Source: Acidimicrobiales bacterium (GTDB taxonomy: Bacteria; Actinomycetota; Acidimicrobiia; Acidimicrobiales; Acidimicrobilacustridaceae). From it: a DNA stretch of 64,000 nucleotides. The stretch lies in assembly GCA_030830565.1 (NCBI GenBank), contig JAURMR010000041.1, positions 1 to 64,000 of the forward strand, given 5' to 3'. The notes beneath the pieces are model-generated. The model was given only the letters and a program-made list of their open reading frames with translations. It searched no databases and was not told the origin of the DNA. Shown here in pieces: positions 10,081 through 20,006 of this stretch. Position numbers and translations under genes: made by a program. Each line of letters begins with the position of its first letter. Position 1 is the stretch's first letter.

Positions 10081-10109
10081 TTGATTGGTCGGGATTAGGA
10101 GCCTAGGGT
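10081..10109 (+). promoter_or_regulatory. metY promoter
   Basis: TTGATT (10081-10086), a 17-nt spacer and TAGGGT (10104-10109). This is a good sigma-A type promoter giving a 5' UTR of about 40 nt with AGGAG before the metY ATG. No SAM-riboswitch-like fold was recognised between it and the gene. Confidence 0.6.
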
Positions 10110-10158
10110 TTCGCTCCTGTCCGACCGGGCTGTGCCGGTCGATCGATGAGGAGTCACC

Positions 10159-11469
10159 ATGAGCGACAACTGGGGTTTCGATACCCGTCAGATCCACGCC
10201 GGCCAGGAGCCCGACCCGACCACCGGTGCGCGTGCTGTCCCGATCTACCAAACGACCTCGTATCAGTTCCGTGACACGACGCATGCTGCGAATCTCTTCG
10301 CGCTCGCCGAGATCGGCAACATCTACACCCGCATCATGAATCCGACGCAGGGTGTGTTCGAAGCGCGCATCGCGTCGCTCGAAGGTGCAACGGCAACCGC
10401 TGTTGGTCTCCCAGGCGCACTCGCTGTTGCTTCGGGCCAGGCTGCTGAAGCTCTCGCTATTCAGAACCTTGCCGAAGCAGGCAGCCATATCGTTGCCTCG
10501 GCAGCGTTGTACGGCGGCACCTACAACCTTCTTCATTACACACTCCCGAAGTTCGGCATCGAAGCAACGTTCATCGAAGATCCCGACAACCTCGATGAAT
10601 GGCGTAACGCAATTCGTCCGAACACCAAGGCGTTTTACGGCGAGACCATTGGCAACCCGCGTAACGACGTGCTCGACATCGAAGGTGTGTCGAAGGTTGC
10701 GCACGAAGCGGGCATTCCGCTTATCGTCGATAACACCGTTGCATCACCGTGGCTGATCCGTCCGTTCGAGTGGGGTGCTGACATCGTCGTGCATTCCGCC
10801 ACCAAGTTCATTGGTGGTCATGGCACTTCAATCGGTGGCCTCGTCGTTGACGGTGGCTCGTTCGACTTCTCGGCGAACGACAAGTTCCCGATGTTCACCG
10901 AACCCGACCCCAGTTACCACGGCCTTCAGTACTGGCCCGCACTTGGTGCCGGCTCGTACATCATCAAGGCACGCGTGCAGTTGCTTCGTGACCTTGGTCA
11001 GGCCATCACACCGTTCAACTCGTTCCTGTTCCTTCAGGGTCTTGAAACGCTCAGCCTTCGCATGGAGCGCCACAACGAGAACGCCGCCAAGGTCGCTGCG
11101 TATCTTGCTGGCCATTCACAGGTTGAAGAGGTGCAGCACGCCAGCCTTACGTCATCGCCGTGGCATGAGCGGGCCAAGAAGTACACCGGTGGCAAGGGCT
11201 TCGGTTCCGTACCTGCATTCGTCATCAAGGGCGGCAAGGAATCTGGACAGAAGTTTGTTGAGGCGCTTGAGCTTCACAGCCACGTGGCCAACATTGGCGA
11301 CGTGCGAAGCCTCGCCATTCACCCGGCAACCACGACCCATTCACAGCTCACTGAATCCGAACAGCTCACGACCGGTGTGAACCCGGGTCTCGTGCGTCTT
11401 TCGGTCGGCCTCGAGTCAATCGACGACATCATCGCCGATCTCGACAAGGGCTTCGCCGCTGCGAAGTGA
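10159..11469 (+). CDS. metY: O-acetylhomoserine sulfhydrylase / aminocarboxypropyltransferase
   Basis: A 436-residue Cys/Met-metabolism PLP enzyme, the usual length of the MetY branch. It uses sulfide and O-acetyl-L-homoserine to make homocysteine in direct sulfurylation. The PLP lysine is K216 in [12 protein letters not shown]. The N-terminus ([16 protein letters not shown]) and the YTRIMNPT segment are characteristic. It is a single-gene unit with its own promoter and a strong terminator. Close relatives use O-succinylhomoserine, so exact substrate specificity is inferred. Confidence 0.92.
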   Translation: MSDNWGFDTRQIHAGQEPDPTTGARAVPIYQTTSYQFRDTTHAANLFALAEIGNIYTRIMNPTQGVFEARIASLEGATATAVGLPGALAVASGQAAEALAIQNLAEAGSHIVASAALYGGTYNLLHYTLPKFGIEATFIEDPDNLDEWRNAIRPNTKAFYGETIGNPRNDVLDIEGVSKVAHEAGIPLIVDNTVASPWLIRPFEWGADIVVHSATKFIGGHGTSIGGLVVDGGSFDFSANDKFPMFTEPDPSYHGLQYWPALGAGSYIIKARVQLLRDLGQAITPFNSFLFLQGLETLSLRMERHNENAAKVAAYLAGHSQVEEVQHASLTSSPWHERAKKYTGGKGFGSVPAFVIKGGKESGQKFVEALELHSHVANIGDVRSLAIHPATTTHSQLTESEQLTTGVNPGLVRLSVGLESIDDIIADLDKGFAAAK

Positions 11470-11495
11470 GTCGTTGGCGGTTCCAAGTTGTACGG

Positions 11496-11525
11496 AGAGG
11501 CCCGGTCATCGACCGGGCCTCTTTG
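11496..11525 (+). terminator. metY terminator
   Basis: A 12-bp perfect stem (AGAGGCCCGGTC, 11496-11507; GACCGGGCCTCT, 11511-11522) with an ATC loop, followed by TTGTGTTT. The loop and inner stem are the same as in the 5891-5927 terminator. Confidence 0.75.
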
Positions 11526-11568
11526 TGTTTCGAACCGGTTACGTTCGGGATCCGATCAAGGGGGAGTC

Positions 11569-12339
11569 ATGGAAGCAACATTTGATTTCAGCGGCAAAGT
11601 TGTCATCGTCACGGGTTCGACCAAAGGGTTGGGCCGGGCCATGGTCGACGGCTTTGCCGATGCCGGCGCAAAGGTTGTTGTAAGCAGTCGCAAACAAGAC
11701 CTGTGCGATCAGGTCGCGGCCGAACTCACCGAGCGCACTGGCGCCGAGGTTCTGCCGCTCGCATGCCACGTTGGTGATTGGGATGCGATTCCCGCTTTCG
11801 TCGAAAAAGTCATTGAACGTTTCGGCCGCATTGATGTGCTCGTGAACAACGCGGGCATTAATCCCACCAGCGATTCATTGATGGACACGAACATTGATCT
11901 GTGGCGCAAAGTGTTTTCGGTGAACCTTGAAGGTCCGCTGCGCATGGCCACCTGTGTGGCGCCACATATGCGCGCGGTCGGTGGCGGTTCGATCGTGAAC
12001 ATCGCAACTGTGGGCGCCTATAGCGGTGGTCCTGGTGTCGGCGCATACGGCGCGTCAAAGGCGGCGCTCATCAACATGGGGCGCACGCTTTCAAAGGAAC
12101 TCGCGCCATGGAACATTCGTGTCAACACGATTTGTCCGGGCCCGGTGAAGAGTGAACTCACCGAAGGCGCCGAACGCATGGCGCCTGGCTTTTACGATCG
12201 TGCTGCTTCGGCGACTTCGCTGAAGCGGGTTGCGGAAACGGCGGAGATCATTGGGCCGGTGCTCTATCTGGCCAGTGATCTTTCATCGTTTGTAACGGGC
12301 GACGACATCGTTGTTGCCGGTGGCATGCCTCGTGGCTGA
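11569..12339 (+). CDS. SDR family NAD(P)-dependent oxidoreductase
   Basis: A 256-residue classical short-chain dehydrogenase. It has a TGSTKGLG cofactor motif at about residues 16-23, NNAG near residue 89, a catalytic Ser and YGASK near 155, and a C-terminal GG end typical of FabG-like enzymes. The ATG at 11569 was chosen because GGGGGAG precedes it; the open frame upstream overlaps the metY terminator. The stop overlaps the next SDR by 8 nt, so the two are co-translated. The substrate is unknown; the pair suggests a fatty-acyl or alcohol oxidation role. Confidence 0.8.
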   Translation: MEATFDFSGKVVIVTGSTKGLGRAMVDGFADAGAKVVVSSRKQDLCDQVAAELTERTGAEVLPLACHVGDWDAIPAFVEKVIERFGRIDVLVNNAGINPTSDSLMDTNIDLWRKVFSVNLEGPLRMATCVAPHMRAVGGGSIVNIATVGAYSGGPGVGAYGASKAALINMGRTLSKELAPWNIRVNTICPGPVKSELTEGAERMAPGFYDRAASATSLKRVAETAEIIGPVLYLASDLSSFVTGDDIVVAGGMPRG

Positions 12340-13288
12340 GGCCATCGTCTTTAGCGGGGAAGTTGCCGTCATCACCGGAGCGGGCGGCGGCCTCGGCCGC
12401 GCCTACGCGCACATGCTTGGTGATCGCGGTTGTCGAATAGTCGTGAATGACGTTGGCCGGCCCCACGGCGACAACGTTCCAGTTGCACAATCGGTGGTCG
12501 ACGAACTTCGTGCAAAGGGCATTGAAGCCGTTGCTGATGATCACAATGCAATCACCGATGGTGCTGCGATCATCGCAACGGCGCTTGACGCTTTTGGTGC
12601 CGTCGACATTGTCGTGAACAACGCAGGCATCGGTGCTGGCTCACCGATGGGACCCAACTCCGCCGAAGAATGGCAAGAGACGATTGATGCAACGCTTCAA
12701 TCCTCGATCACCGTCACGGGTGCGGCATGGCCACATCTCATCGAGCGCGGTGGCGGTCGAATAGTGATGACCGGTTCACCGGCCATGTTCGGAGCTTCGA
12801 CAACGATTCCGTATTCGGCCACAAAGTCTTCGATGTATGGCTTCACCCGTTCTGTTGCGGCGGCAGGTCGACGTTACGGAATTTCAGCAAACAACATCAT
12901 GCCTTCGGCTCTCACACGCCTCACGAAGTCGTTGCCGCCTGGGCCTATGGCGCAACTGTTTGCTGACCACTATCCACCAGAGGACGTCGCGTCGTTCGTG
13001 ACTTGGCTCTGTCACCGCTCATGCACGGTGTCAGGCGAATCGTTCTCGGTTGGCGGTGGCCGCGCGGCGCGTGTGGTGCTTTCAGAAAACCGCGGCGTGC
13101 TCGTCGACGATCAGGCGCCGGAATCTTGGGCAGCACACGTCGACGAACTGATGTCGCTCGACGAGGTCGTCTTCCCTCTCTCAATGAACGACGAAGTCAC
13201 CTGGCAAGCGCACACGCTGGGGAAGTCGGTGCCGGCAGAACTCGCTCCCGGCGGGCCACTCGATTGGAACCGCAAACCCCGGCCCTAG
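12332..13288 (+). CDS. SDR family oxidoreductase with C-terminal extension
   Basis: A 318-residue SDR. The start GAGGGLGRAYA with the VVND segment resembles the dehydrogenase part of peroxisomal multifunctional enzyme type 2 (17beta-HSD4-like) proteins. NNAG is near residue 98. The usual catalytic Tyr-Lys falls in YSATKSS. The last 60 or so residues lie beyond the normal SDR fold. The GTG at 12332 overlaps the preceding SDR stop by 8 nt. It is convergent with serC, 13 nt away. The substrate is probably a hydroxyacyl-CoA or similar; this is inference. Confidence 0.7.
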   Translation: MAEAIVFSGEVAVITGAGGGLGRAYAHMLGDRGCRIVVNDVGRPHGDNVPVAQSVVDELRAKGIEAVADDHNAITDGAAIIATALDAFGAVDIVVNNAGIGAGSPMGPNSAEEWQETIDATLQSSITVTGAAWPHLIERGGGRIVMTGSPAMFGASTTIPYSATKSSMYGFTRSVAAAGRRYGISANNIMPSALTRLTKSLPPGPMAQLFADHYPPEDVASFVTWLCHRSCTVSGESFSVGGGRAARVVLSENRGVLVDDQAPESWAAHVDELMSLDEVVFPLSMNDEVTWQAHTLGKSVPAELAPGGPLDWNRKPRP

Positions 13289-13301
13289 CCGAGAAGTTTT
13301 C

Positions 13302-14426
13302 CTACAGGTTTTCGACCACGTAATCGACGCACTTCGTGAGCGCTTCGACGTCTTCGGGATCAATGGCCGGGAACATCGCCACACGAATCTGATTGCGACC
13401 AAGTTTGCGGTAGCTGTCGGTGTCGACAATGCCGTTGGCGCGGAGCACCTTGTTGACCTCGTCAGCCGAAACCGACTCATCGAAGTCGATCGTGGCAACG
13501 ACGTGGCTGCGTTCGTCGGGGTTGGTGACGAACGGCGATGCGTACGACGATGCTTCGGCCCATGAGTACATGATTTCGGCAGAGCGATCGCTACGCGACG
13601 CGGCAAAGTGCAGGCCACCGTTTTCATTCACCCATTCGACCTGTTGCACGGCAAGGAACACGGTTGCGAGTGCAGGTGTGTTGTAGGTCTGATCTTTGCG
13701 TGAATTGTCGAGAGCCGTTGTGAGGCTCAGCGATTCGGGAATCCAACGACCCGAAGAACCGATGCGTTCGATGCGCTCAACTGCAGCGGGGGAGACCGCG
13801 GCAAGCCAAAGTCCGCCGTCAGAAGCAAGGCACTTCTGTGGGGCGAAGTAATAGACGTCAGTTTGTGATGCATCGAAACGAAGACCGCCTGCAGCCGATG
13901 TTGCATCGACGAGCACGATCGCTTTGCCGTCAGTGCCGGTCGGGCGAACCAGCGGCATCGAAACGCCAGTCGACGTTTCGTTATGCGTGAATGCGTAGGT
14001 GTCGATTGCATCGTCGGGGATGGGTGACGGGTGCGTACCGACATCGCTTTTGATGACCACGGGGTCATCAAGGAACGGAGCAGCGGCTGCGGCTTGGGCA
14101 AATTTCGACGAGAACTCGCCAAAGGTGAGGTGCTGACTGCGGCGATCGATAAGTCCAAACGTGGCGATGTCCCAGAACACGGTCGATCCACCGTTGCCGA
14201 GCATGATCTCGTAGCCGTCGGGAAGGGCGAACATTTCAGCGAGACCATTGCGCAGTCGGCTCACCATGTACTTGACGGTGTCCTGACGGTGGCTGGTGCC
14301 GAGGTAGTCACGGCCAGCTTCAGTAAGGGCGGTAACGGCCTCGGGGCGAACCTTCGAGGGGCCACAACCAAAGCGGCCGTCGGCGGGCAGGAGATCGGTG
14401 GGGATGGTGATGGGGGATGCGCTCAC
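13302..14426 (-). CDS. serC: Phosphoserine aminotransferase
   Basis: A 374-residue fold-type I PLP aminotransferase that converts 3-phosphohydroxypyruvate and glutamate to phosphoserine. It shows the actinobacterial-type SerC pattern: an N-terminal DGRFGCGPSKVRPEA, LGTSHRQ, and the PLP lysine in FAPQKCLASDGG. The start is GTG with GGAGA a few bases upstream. With serA at 18.3 kb it supplies two of the three steps of serine synthesis; serB is not in the window. It diverges from aspC. Confidence 0.92.
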   Translation of the reverse strand: MSASPITIPTDLLPADGRFGCGPSKVRPEAVTALTEAGRDYLGTSHRQDTVKYMVSRLRNGLAEMFALPDGYEIMLGNGGSTVFWDIATFGLIDRRSQHLTFGEFSSKFAQAAAAAPFLDDPVVIKSDVGTHPSPIPDDAIDTYAFTHNETSTGVSMPLVRPTGTDGKAIVLVDATSAAGGLRFDASQTDVYYFAPQKCLASDGGLWLAAVSPAAVERIERIGSSGRWIPESLSLTTALDNSRKDQTYNTPALATVFLAVQQVEWVNENGGLHFAASRSDRSAEIMYSWAEASSYASPFVTNPDERSHVVATIDFDESVSADEVNKVLRANGIVDTDSYRKLGRNQIRVAMFPAIDPEDVEALTKCVDYVVENL

Positions 14427-14555
14427 TTCTCCATCGTCTCACTCCAGAGAGTGGGTTGCGTAACGCCGTGAGTCACACCGAATTCGCTGCAGGGGAAGGT
14501 CGCTGAGCCGGTAGCGTGCGGTCGCCCACTTCAGACGATCCAAGGACTTCCCCCA

Positions 14556-15761
14556 ATGGCCTCAGAGCGCCTTTCTCGCCGAGTCTCCGCCATCACCGAA
14601 TCAGCGACTCTCGCCGTCGACGCTCGGGCCAAAGCTCTTAAGGCCGCTGGTGAACCGGTCATCGGCTTTGGTGCCGGCGAGCCCGATTTCCCGACTCCCT
14701 CTCATGTGGTCGAGGCCGCGGTGGAAGCCGCCCGCGACGTCAAGAACCACCGCTACACGCCCGCGGCTGGACTTCCGGAATTGAAAGAAGCGATTGCGGC
14801 CAAGACGTTGCGCGATTCAAAGGTCGAGGTGTCGGCCAGTCAGGTGCTCGTCACCAACGGTGGAAAGCACGCGGTGTACAACACCTTCGAAGCGCTGTTG
14901 AACCCTGGTGACGAAGTTCTGCTTCCGGCGCCGTACTGGACGACCTACCCCGAGCCCATTGCGTTGGCCGGTGGCGTCTCGGTCGTTCTTCCGACCGATG
15001 TCGAGTCGGGATTCCGCGTCACTGTCGAACAACTCGAAGCGGCGCGTACCGAGAAGACCAAGGCTCTTGTCTTCGTTTCACCTTCGAACCCGACCGGCGC
15101 GGTCTACCCGCCCGAGGAAGTTCGTGCGATTGGTGAGTGGGCACTCAAGCACGGCATTTGGGTCATCACCGATGAGATTTATGAACACCTCACCTTCGGC
15201 GACAACGTGTTCACCTCGATTCTCGCTGAGGTCCCTGGTCTTGCTGATACGTGCGTGATCCTCAACGGCGTTGCCAAGACCTATGCCATGACCGGTTGGC
15301 GCGTTGGCTGGATGATCGGCCCGGCCGACCTCATCAAGGCCGCAACAAACCTTCAGTCGCATTCGACCTCGAACGTTGCCAACGTTTCACAGCGCGCCGC
15401 TATTGCCGCGCTTGAAGGTGGCCTCGAATGTGTCGAGGAAATGCGTGAAGCGTTCGCGCGTCGAGCGATTCTCATTCACGGCCTTCTCAATGACATTCCT
15501 GGTGTCACCTGCATGGTGCCCCAAGGTGCGTTCTATGCCTTCCCGTCGATGGAAGGTTTGTTCGGTCGCAACTTCGGTGGTGTAACGCCGACGACAACTT
15601 CGGAACTGTGCGAGGTCATTCTCGACCAGGCAAAGGTGGCGCTTGTTCCCGGTGAGGCCTTCGATGCACCGGGTTATGTGCGCATTTCGTTTGCTGTGAG
15701 TGATGCCGACATCACCGAAGGCATCGGCCGTATCGCTGAGCTTGTGGCCAAGAGCAGTTGA
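14556..15761 (+). CDS. Aspartate aminotransferase (type Ib)
   Basis: A 401-residue class I aminotransferase, fold type I. It shows the Ib-type N-terminus ([12 protein letters not shown]), [20 protein letters not shown], and the PLP lysine K241 within [16 protein letters not shown]. It most likely interconverts aspartate/oxaloacetate and glutamate/2-oxoglutarate; some relatives also use prephenate. It lies divergent from serC with 129 bp between, and the S9 peptidase starts 7 nt after its stop. Confidence 0.88.
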   Translation: MASERLSRRVSAITESATLAVDARAKALKAAGEPVIGFGAGEPDFPTPSHVVEAAVEAARDVKNHRYTPAAGLPELKEAIAAKTLRDSKVEVSASQVLVTNGGKHAVYNTFEALLNPGDEVLLPAPYWTTYPEPIALAGGVSVVLPTDVESGFRVTVEQLEAARTEKTKALVFVSPSNPTGAVYPPEEVRAIGEWALKHGIWVITDEIYEHLTFGDNVFTSILAEVPGLADTCVILNGVAKTYAMTGWRVGWMIGPADLIKAATNLQSHSTSNVANVSQRAAIAALEGGLECVEEMREAFARRAILIHGLLNDIPGVTCMVPQGAFYAFPSMEGLFGRNFGGVTPTTTSELCEVILDQAKVALVPGEAFDAPGYVRISFAVSDADITEGIGRIAELVAKSS

Positions 15762-15768
15762 TCAACGC

Positions 15769-17796
15769 ATGACAACGGCACCGTTCGGATCGTGGTCCTC
15801 ACCGATCACTGCCGATCTCATCGTTTCAAAGTCTGTTTCCATCGGTGAGGTCTTCGTTGGTGGCGACGATGTGTGGTGGTCCGAAGCTCGACCCGAAGAG
15901 GGCGGGCGCGTGCAGTTGGTGCGTCATCGTCCTGGCGGTGGAGCAATTGACGTTCTGCCCGAGGGATTCGGCGCTCGCACGCGTGTGCACGAATACGGCG
16001 GCGGGGCATGGTGGCTGCATGGTTCTGATGTCGTCTTTGTGAATTGGTCCGATCAGCGCCTTTATCGATTGGCCGCTGGCACCTCGACCCCAACACCTCT
16101 CACGCCTGAACCAGTCGATCGTCACGGCGACCGCTATGCCGATGGCCGATTCACTGCCGATGGTCGTTGGGCCGTGTGCGTGCGTGAACGACACGAAAGC
16201 GCCGATGCCGAACCAATCAATGAGATCGTTGCTGTGCGCGTGCACCACAACGGGGAACCTGCCGAACCAGTTGTTCTCGTTTCGGGTTCCGACTTTGTTG
16301 CTGCACCGCGCGTGAATCCTTCCGGCAACGTGCTCACGTGGTTCCGTTGGAATCATCCCGATATGCCGTGGGATGGCACCGAACTCTGTGTCGCGTCGTT
16401 GTATGACGATCAGTCCGATGACGGACAAATTGTTGTTGGTGACACTCGCGTGGTTGCTGGCGGTCGCGATGAATCCATCACGCAGCCTGAGTGGGCTCCC
16501 GATGGTTCGCTGTTGTTCATCTCAGATCGCACCGATTGGTGGAACCTGTACCAAGTCTCCGCTGAAGCGGTTCATGAACTCGTAGCGAACGGAGTCACCG
16601 CACAGGCGATGCCGATTGCACCAGTCGATGCGGAGATCGGTGTTCCCCACTGGGTGTTCGACAACTCGCGCTACGCGGTGCTGGCTGATGGTCGCATCCT
16701 CGTTGCGTGGTTCAAGTTGGGTATTGATCACCTCGGCGTCATTCCTGCTGTCGGCGGAGCGATGGTTCCGCTCGAGTCGCCGTTCACTGCGCTGTCTTCG
16801 GTGCGCGCGTTTGGTTACGGGGCTGTCGTCGTTGGAGCGTCACCGACCTCCGAAGCCGTTGTCGCGGTGCTCGACATTCCGTCGAAACCCGATATCGATG
16901 GTTCAACGTCGGTGCTCGCAGCCCCATTGCGACCTGCACGTGATCTGGGCATCGGCACCGAGTGGTATTCCACGCCTGAACCGATCACGTTCGCAACCTC
17001 TGGTGACCGGTTCGCTCATGGCCTCTACTACCCACCAACAAATCCAGACTTCACAGCGCCCGACGATGAGCGCGCGCCGCTCATTGTTCTAAGTCATGGT
17101 GGGCCCACGTCGGCTGCTCGTCCACAACTGAACCTTGGCGTGCAGTACTGGACCTCACGCGGCTTCGGTGTTGTCGATGTCAACTACGGCGGCTCCACTG
17201 GCTACGGCCGTTCCTATCGTCGACGACTCATTGGTGAGTGGGGAATTGTTGATGTCGACGATTCCATCGCTGCAACTCGCCTTCTTGTCGATCGCGGTGA
17301 TGCCGATCGCGATCGACTCATCATCCGCGGTGGAAGTGCTGGTGGTTTCACCACGTTGAGCGCGCTTACGTTTCGTGACGTTTTCGCTGCTGGCTGCAGC
17401 CTCTACGGAGTGGCCGATCTTGAAGCGCTCGCCCGCGACACGCACAAGTTCGAAGCTCGCTATCTCGATTCACTCGTCGGACCATGGCCCGCTCGTAGCG
17501 ATATCTACACCGAACGTTCGCCGATCCACCATGTCGAAGATCTCGAATGTCCGCTGATCGTTCTGCAGGGACTCGAGGACGAGATCGTTCCGCCGAACCA
17601 ATCGCAAATGATTGTCGAGGCACTCGATGCCAACGGTGTGCCGTGGGCCTACCTCGAGTTCGAAGGCGAACAGCACGGTTTCCGCCAGGCCGCCACGATC
17701 AAACGGGCCCTCGAAGCCGAGGCGTACTTCTACAGCAAGGTGCTCGGTTTCGATCTTGCCGACGATGTCGAACCCATCGACATCGCTCATCTCTGA
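15769..17796 (+). CDS. S9 family serine peptidase (prolyl oligopeptidase type)
   Basis: A 675-residue protein with an N-terminal beta-propeller-like region (to about residue 400) and a C-terminal alpha/beta-hydrolase domain. The catalytic triad is visible: S523 in RGGSAGGF, D604 in GLEDEIVPP and H636 in EGEQHGFR. No signal peptide is seen, so it should be a cytosolic oligopeptidase (acylaminoacyl- or dipeptidyl-peptidase-like). The ATG at 15769 just after aspC gives a normal family N-terminus and was chosen over an upstream in-frame start inside aspC. Confidence 0.85.
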   Translation: MTTAPFGSWSSPITADLIVSKSVSIGEVFVGGDDVWWSEARPEEGGRVQLVRHRPGGGAIDVLPEGFGARTRVHEYGGGAWWLHGSDVVFVNWSDQRLYRLAAGTSTPTPLTPEPVDRHGDRYADGRFTADGRWAVCVRERHESADAEPINEIVAVRVHHNGEPAEPVVLVSGSDFVAAPRVNPSGNVLTWFRWNHPDMPWDGTELCVASLYDDQSDDGQIVVGDTRVVAGGRDESITQPEWAPDGSLLFISDRTDWWNLYQVSAEAVHELVANGVTAQAMPIAPVDAEIGVPHWVFDNSRYAVLADGRILVAWFKLGIDHLGVIPAVGGAMVPLESPFTALSSVRAFGYGAVVVGASPTSEAVVAVLDIPSKPDIDGSTSVLAAPLRPARDLGIGTEWYSTPEPITFATSGDRFAHGLYYPPTNPDFTAPDDERAPLIVLSHGGPTSAARPQLNLGVQYWTSRGFGVVDVNYGGSTGYGRSYRRRLIGEWGIVDVDDSIAATRLLVDRGDADRDRLIIRGGSAGGFTTLSALTFRDVFAAGCSLYGVADLEALARDTHKFEARYLDSLVGPWPARSDIYTERSPIHHVEDLECPLIVLQGLEDEIVPPNQSQMIVEALDANGVPWAYLEFEGEQHGFRQAATIKRALEAEAYFYSKVLGFDLADDVEPIDIAHL

Positions 17797-17802
17797 GATC
17801 GG

Positions 17803-18279
17803 ATGAGGCGGCGGGTGGATTCCGGTCGTCGCGGAGGGCGGCGTGTTGCGGGTGCGGCACTGTCGCTAGTGATGGTGTTCGGTGGCATCGGCGTGGGCTG
17901 GTGGCTGATCGGCGACCTCACTGAAAGTGGAGTCGTGTACCCCAGCTACATGGTGCGTGCGCCCGAGTGGGCTGAACAGCATCCTCGGCGGATTGGATTG
18001 GTCGGATGTCTTCTTCTTGCGGTTGGCCTCGTCGTAAGTGGCGTCCTCGCGTCTCGGGGGAGTGGGCGGTCTGCACAGACTCGGCTGCTGGTGGTTCGTT
18101 TCCTCTGCGTCGTCGACGGTTTGTTTATCGGATTGATCCTCAGGCTCCTGACTATCGGCACCGATTATGCGAGTTTCATTGGCTTGACGATCTTCCTCTT
18201 CGTTCCGCCCGCTCTCGTCCTCGCCGTTGTTCTCCTCGTTGTGGGCGACAGAATGATCGCCTCTGGGAAACAGCGGTGA
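17803..18279 (+). CDS. Small membrane protein, unknown function
   Basis: A 158-residue basic protein with four predicted membrane helices (about residues 15-38, 62-84, 96-116 and 123-146) and an Arg-rich N-terminus on the cytoplasmic side. No family is recognised. It starts 6 nt after the peptidase stop, so it may share its transcript. Its stop lies within the left arm of a hairpin. Confidence 0.55.
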   Translation: MRRRVDSGRRGGRRVAGAALSLVMVFGGIGVGWWLIGDLTESGVVYPSYMVRAPEWAEQHPRRIGLVGCLLLAVGLVVSGVLASRGSGRSAQTRLLVVRFLCVVDGLFIGLILRLLTIGTDYASFIGLTIFLFVPPALVLAVVLLVVGDRMIASGKQR

Positions 18280-18292
18280 TTGGTGACCGCTG
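18271..18292 (+). terminator. Hairpin between the membrane protein and serA
   Basis: CAGCGGT (18271-18277) pairs with ACCGCTG (18286-18292) over an 8-nt loop. There is no T-run, so it is a weak terminator candidate. It overlaps the upstream stop codon. Confidence 0.35.
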
Positions 18293-18299
18293 ATCTGGG

Positions 18300-18328
18300 T
18301 TGGCGACTCGCCGGTCCGCCCGTAAGGA
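18300..18328 (+). promoter_or_regulatory. Candidate serA promoter
   Basis: TTGGCG (18300-18305), a 17-nt spacer and TAAGGA (18323-18328). Transcription would start within a few bases of the serA ATG (18338). The same AAGGA could instead act as a Shine-Dalgarno. Confidence 0.35.
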
Positions 18329-18337
18329 TGGTCCCCT

Positions 18338-19894
18338 ATGGCACGGATCCTTGTAACTGAAACCATCGCTGACGGCGGCCTCGACCGCCTTCGCGCTGCT
18401 GGCCACACCGTCGATGTGCAGGAGGGCCTGAGCCCCGAGCAGCTGATCGAGGCCATCAAGGGAGCCCATGCGCTCATCATTCGTTCGGCCACTGATGTCA
18501 CCGCCGAGGTGCTCGCTGCTGGAACCGACCTCATCGTGGTCGGTCGTGCCGGTATTGGTCTCGACAACGTCGACACTGCAGCTGCCACCGAACGCGGTGT
18601 GATGGTCGTGAACGCGCCGCAGTCGAACATCCTTTCCGCTGCTGAACACACCATGGCGCTGTTGCTTTCGATGGCTCGCAATGTTCCCCAAGCTCATGCC
18701 GCGCTTGTTGCCGGTCGTTGGGAACGCAGTCGTTGGACCGGTGTTGAACTCGCCGACAAGACCCTCGGTGTTGTGGGCCTCGGTCGTATCGGCAAGCTCG
18801 TTGCACAACGCGCGATGGCCTTCGGCATGAAGATCGTCGCATACGACCCCTTTGTCTCTCCCGAGATGGCCCGCAAAATGAACATCGACATTGTCGATCT
18901 CGACACGTTGCTCGCTGTTTCTGATTTCGTCACGCTGCATGTGGCCAAGACGCCCGAAACTGTTGGCCTTCTGAATGCCGAGCGTTTGGCGAAGGCCAAA
19001 AAGGGCATTCGCATTGTCAATGTCGCGCGTGGGGGCATCATCGTTGAAAGCGATCTTGCCGACGCCATTCGTTCTGGTCACGTTGGCGGCGCCGCTCTTG
19101 ACGTGTTCGACAAAGAACCGACCACCGAGTCGCCACTCTTCGAACTTCCCGAGGTCGTTGTTACGCCGCATCTTGGTGCCAGCACGCACGAAGCTCAGGA
19201 CAAGGCCGGCGACACCATCGCCGAAATGGTTGGCCTTGCACTTGCCGGCGAGTTTGTTCCGTTTGCCGTGAACGTGAACGCCGCTGAAGCCAGCGAAACC
19301 GTGCGTCCTTTCCTTTCACTCGCCGAACGACTCGGTGCAACGTTTGGCGGACTCGCCACTGGGGTTGAGTCGCTCGAGATTTCCTATGAAGGCGAAATCG
19401 GCGGCTATGACACGCGCATCTTGACGCTGTCGTTGCTCAAGGGATTCTTCGGTCGAATCAGCGATGATCCGGTGTCGTACGTGAACGCTCCGAAGATGGC
19501 CGAAGAACGTGGCATCACCGTGACCGAAACCACCACGACCACGGCGCACAATTTCGTGAACCTCATCACCATTCGTGGTGGCGCACATTCCCTTGCCGGC
19601 ACGCTTATGGGTCTCGATGGCGAAGCTCGTCTCGTGATGGTCGACGATCACCGCGTCGATGTTCCTCCGGCCAATCACATGCTCGTGGTTCGCAATGATG
19701 ATCGCCCCGGCATGATCGGTCTCGTTGGCACGATCGTGGGCGAAGCCGGTCTGAACATTGCCGATATGGACGTTGGCCAGGCCCCGAACGGCGCCTCAGC
19801 GATGATGGTGCTGTCGATCACCGACGCCGTTCCGGCTGAGGTGTGCGAGCGCCTGCGTGCGGTCGAAGGCATCGTCTCCGTCGACGCCATCTGA
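18338..19894 (+). CDS. serA: D-3-phosphoglycerate dehydrogenase
   Basis: A 518-residue long-form SerA: an N-terminal substrate domain, an NAD-binding domain with GLGRIG at residues 147-152, the catalytic motifs RGGIIVESDL and TPHLGAST (active-site His), an intervening ASB-like domain (about 320-445), and a C-terminal ACT domain (about 448-518) that binds serine for feedback control. It oxidises 3-phosphoglycerate to 3-phosphohydroxypyruvate, the entry to serine synthesis. The long form with ASB plus ACT matches the mycobacterial type. Confidence 0.95.
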   Translation: MARILVTETIADGGLDRLRAAGHTVDVQEGLSPEQLIEAIKGAHALIIRSATDVTAEVLAAGTDLIVVGRAGIGLDNVDTAAATERGVMVVNAPQSNILSAAEHTMALLLSMARNVPQAHAALVAGRWERSRWTGVELADKTLGVVGLGRIGKLVAQRAMAFGMKIVAYDPFVSPEMARKMNIDIVDLDTLLAVSDFVTLHVAKTPETVGLLNAERLAKAKKGIRIVNVARGGIIVESDLADAIRSGHVGGAALDVFDKEPTTESPLFELPEVVVTPHLGASTHEAQDKAGDTIAEMVGLALAGEFVPFAVNVNAAEASETVRPFLSLAERLGATFGGLATGVESLEISYEGEIGGYDTRILTLSLLKGFFGRISDDPVSYVNAPKMAEERGITVTETTTTTAHNFVNLITIRGGAHSLAGTLMGLDGEARLVMVDDHRVDVPPANHMLVVRNDDRPGMIGLVGTIVGEAGLNIADMDVGQAPNGASAMMVLSITDAVPAEVCERLRAVEGIVSVDAI

Positions 19895-19935
19895 CGCCCC
19901 CAACCTCGTTGTCACACCGGGGGAGTGCGCCATGG

Positions 19936-19964
19936 TTGCAATCAGCGGTTGCGCCCGGCAGACT
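19936..19964 (+). promoter_or_regulatory. leuA promoter (leaderless start at the leader peptide)
   Basis: TTGCAA (19936-19941), a 17-nt spacer and CAGACT (19959-19964). Six bases separate the -10 box from the ATG of the leader peptide at 19971, so transcription is predicted to begin on the A of that ATG. Confidence 0.55.
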
Positions 19965-19970
19965 CTTGCC

Positions 19971-20006
19971 ATGCGTTCTTTCGCTCTGGAGCTTCTACTT
20001 CGTTAG
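19971..20006 (+). CDS. leuA leader peptide (attenuator)
   Basis: An 11-residue reading frame, MRSFALELLLR, ending in TAG. Four of the last six residues are Leu (codons CTG, CTT, CTA, CTT), and three of these are consecutive before the final Arg. It lies 120 nt before leuA and is followed directly by two hairpins, the second a T-tailed terminator. This is the classical form of a leucine-sensing attenuator leader. It probably lacks a Shine-Dalgarno because the mRNA begins at its ATG. It is too short for routine gene callers. Confidence 0.85.
   Translation: MRSFALELLLR

Noticed and set aside
9923-10158. Possible SAM riboswitch before metY
   Set aside because: The region holds the ilvC hairpin and a good promoter; the remaining UTR of about 40 nt is too short and shows no riboswitch-like core.
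18176-19189. 337-codon minus-strand open frame over serA
   Set aside because: It is a shadow of serA: low-complexity, His/Arg/Gly-rich, no family features and no ribosome site.
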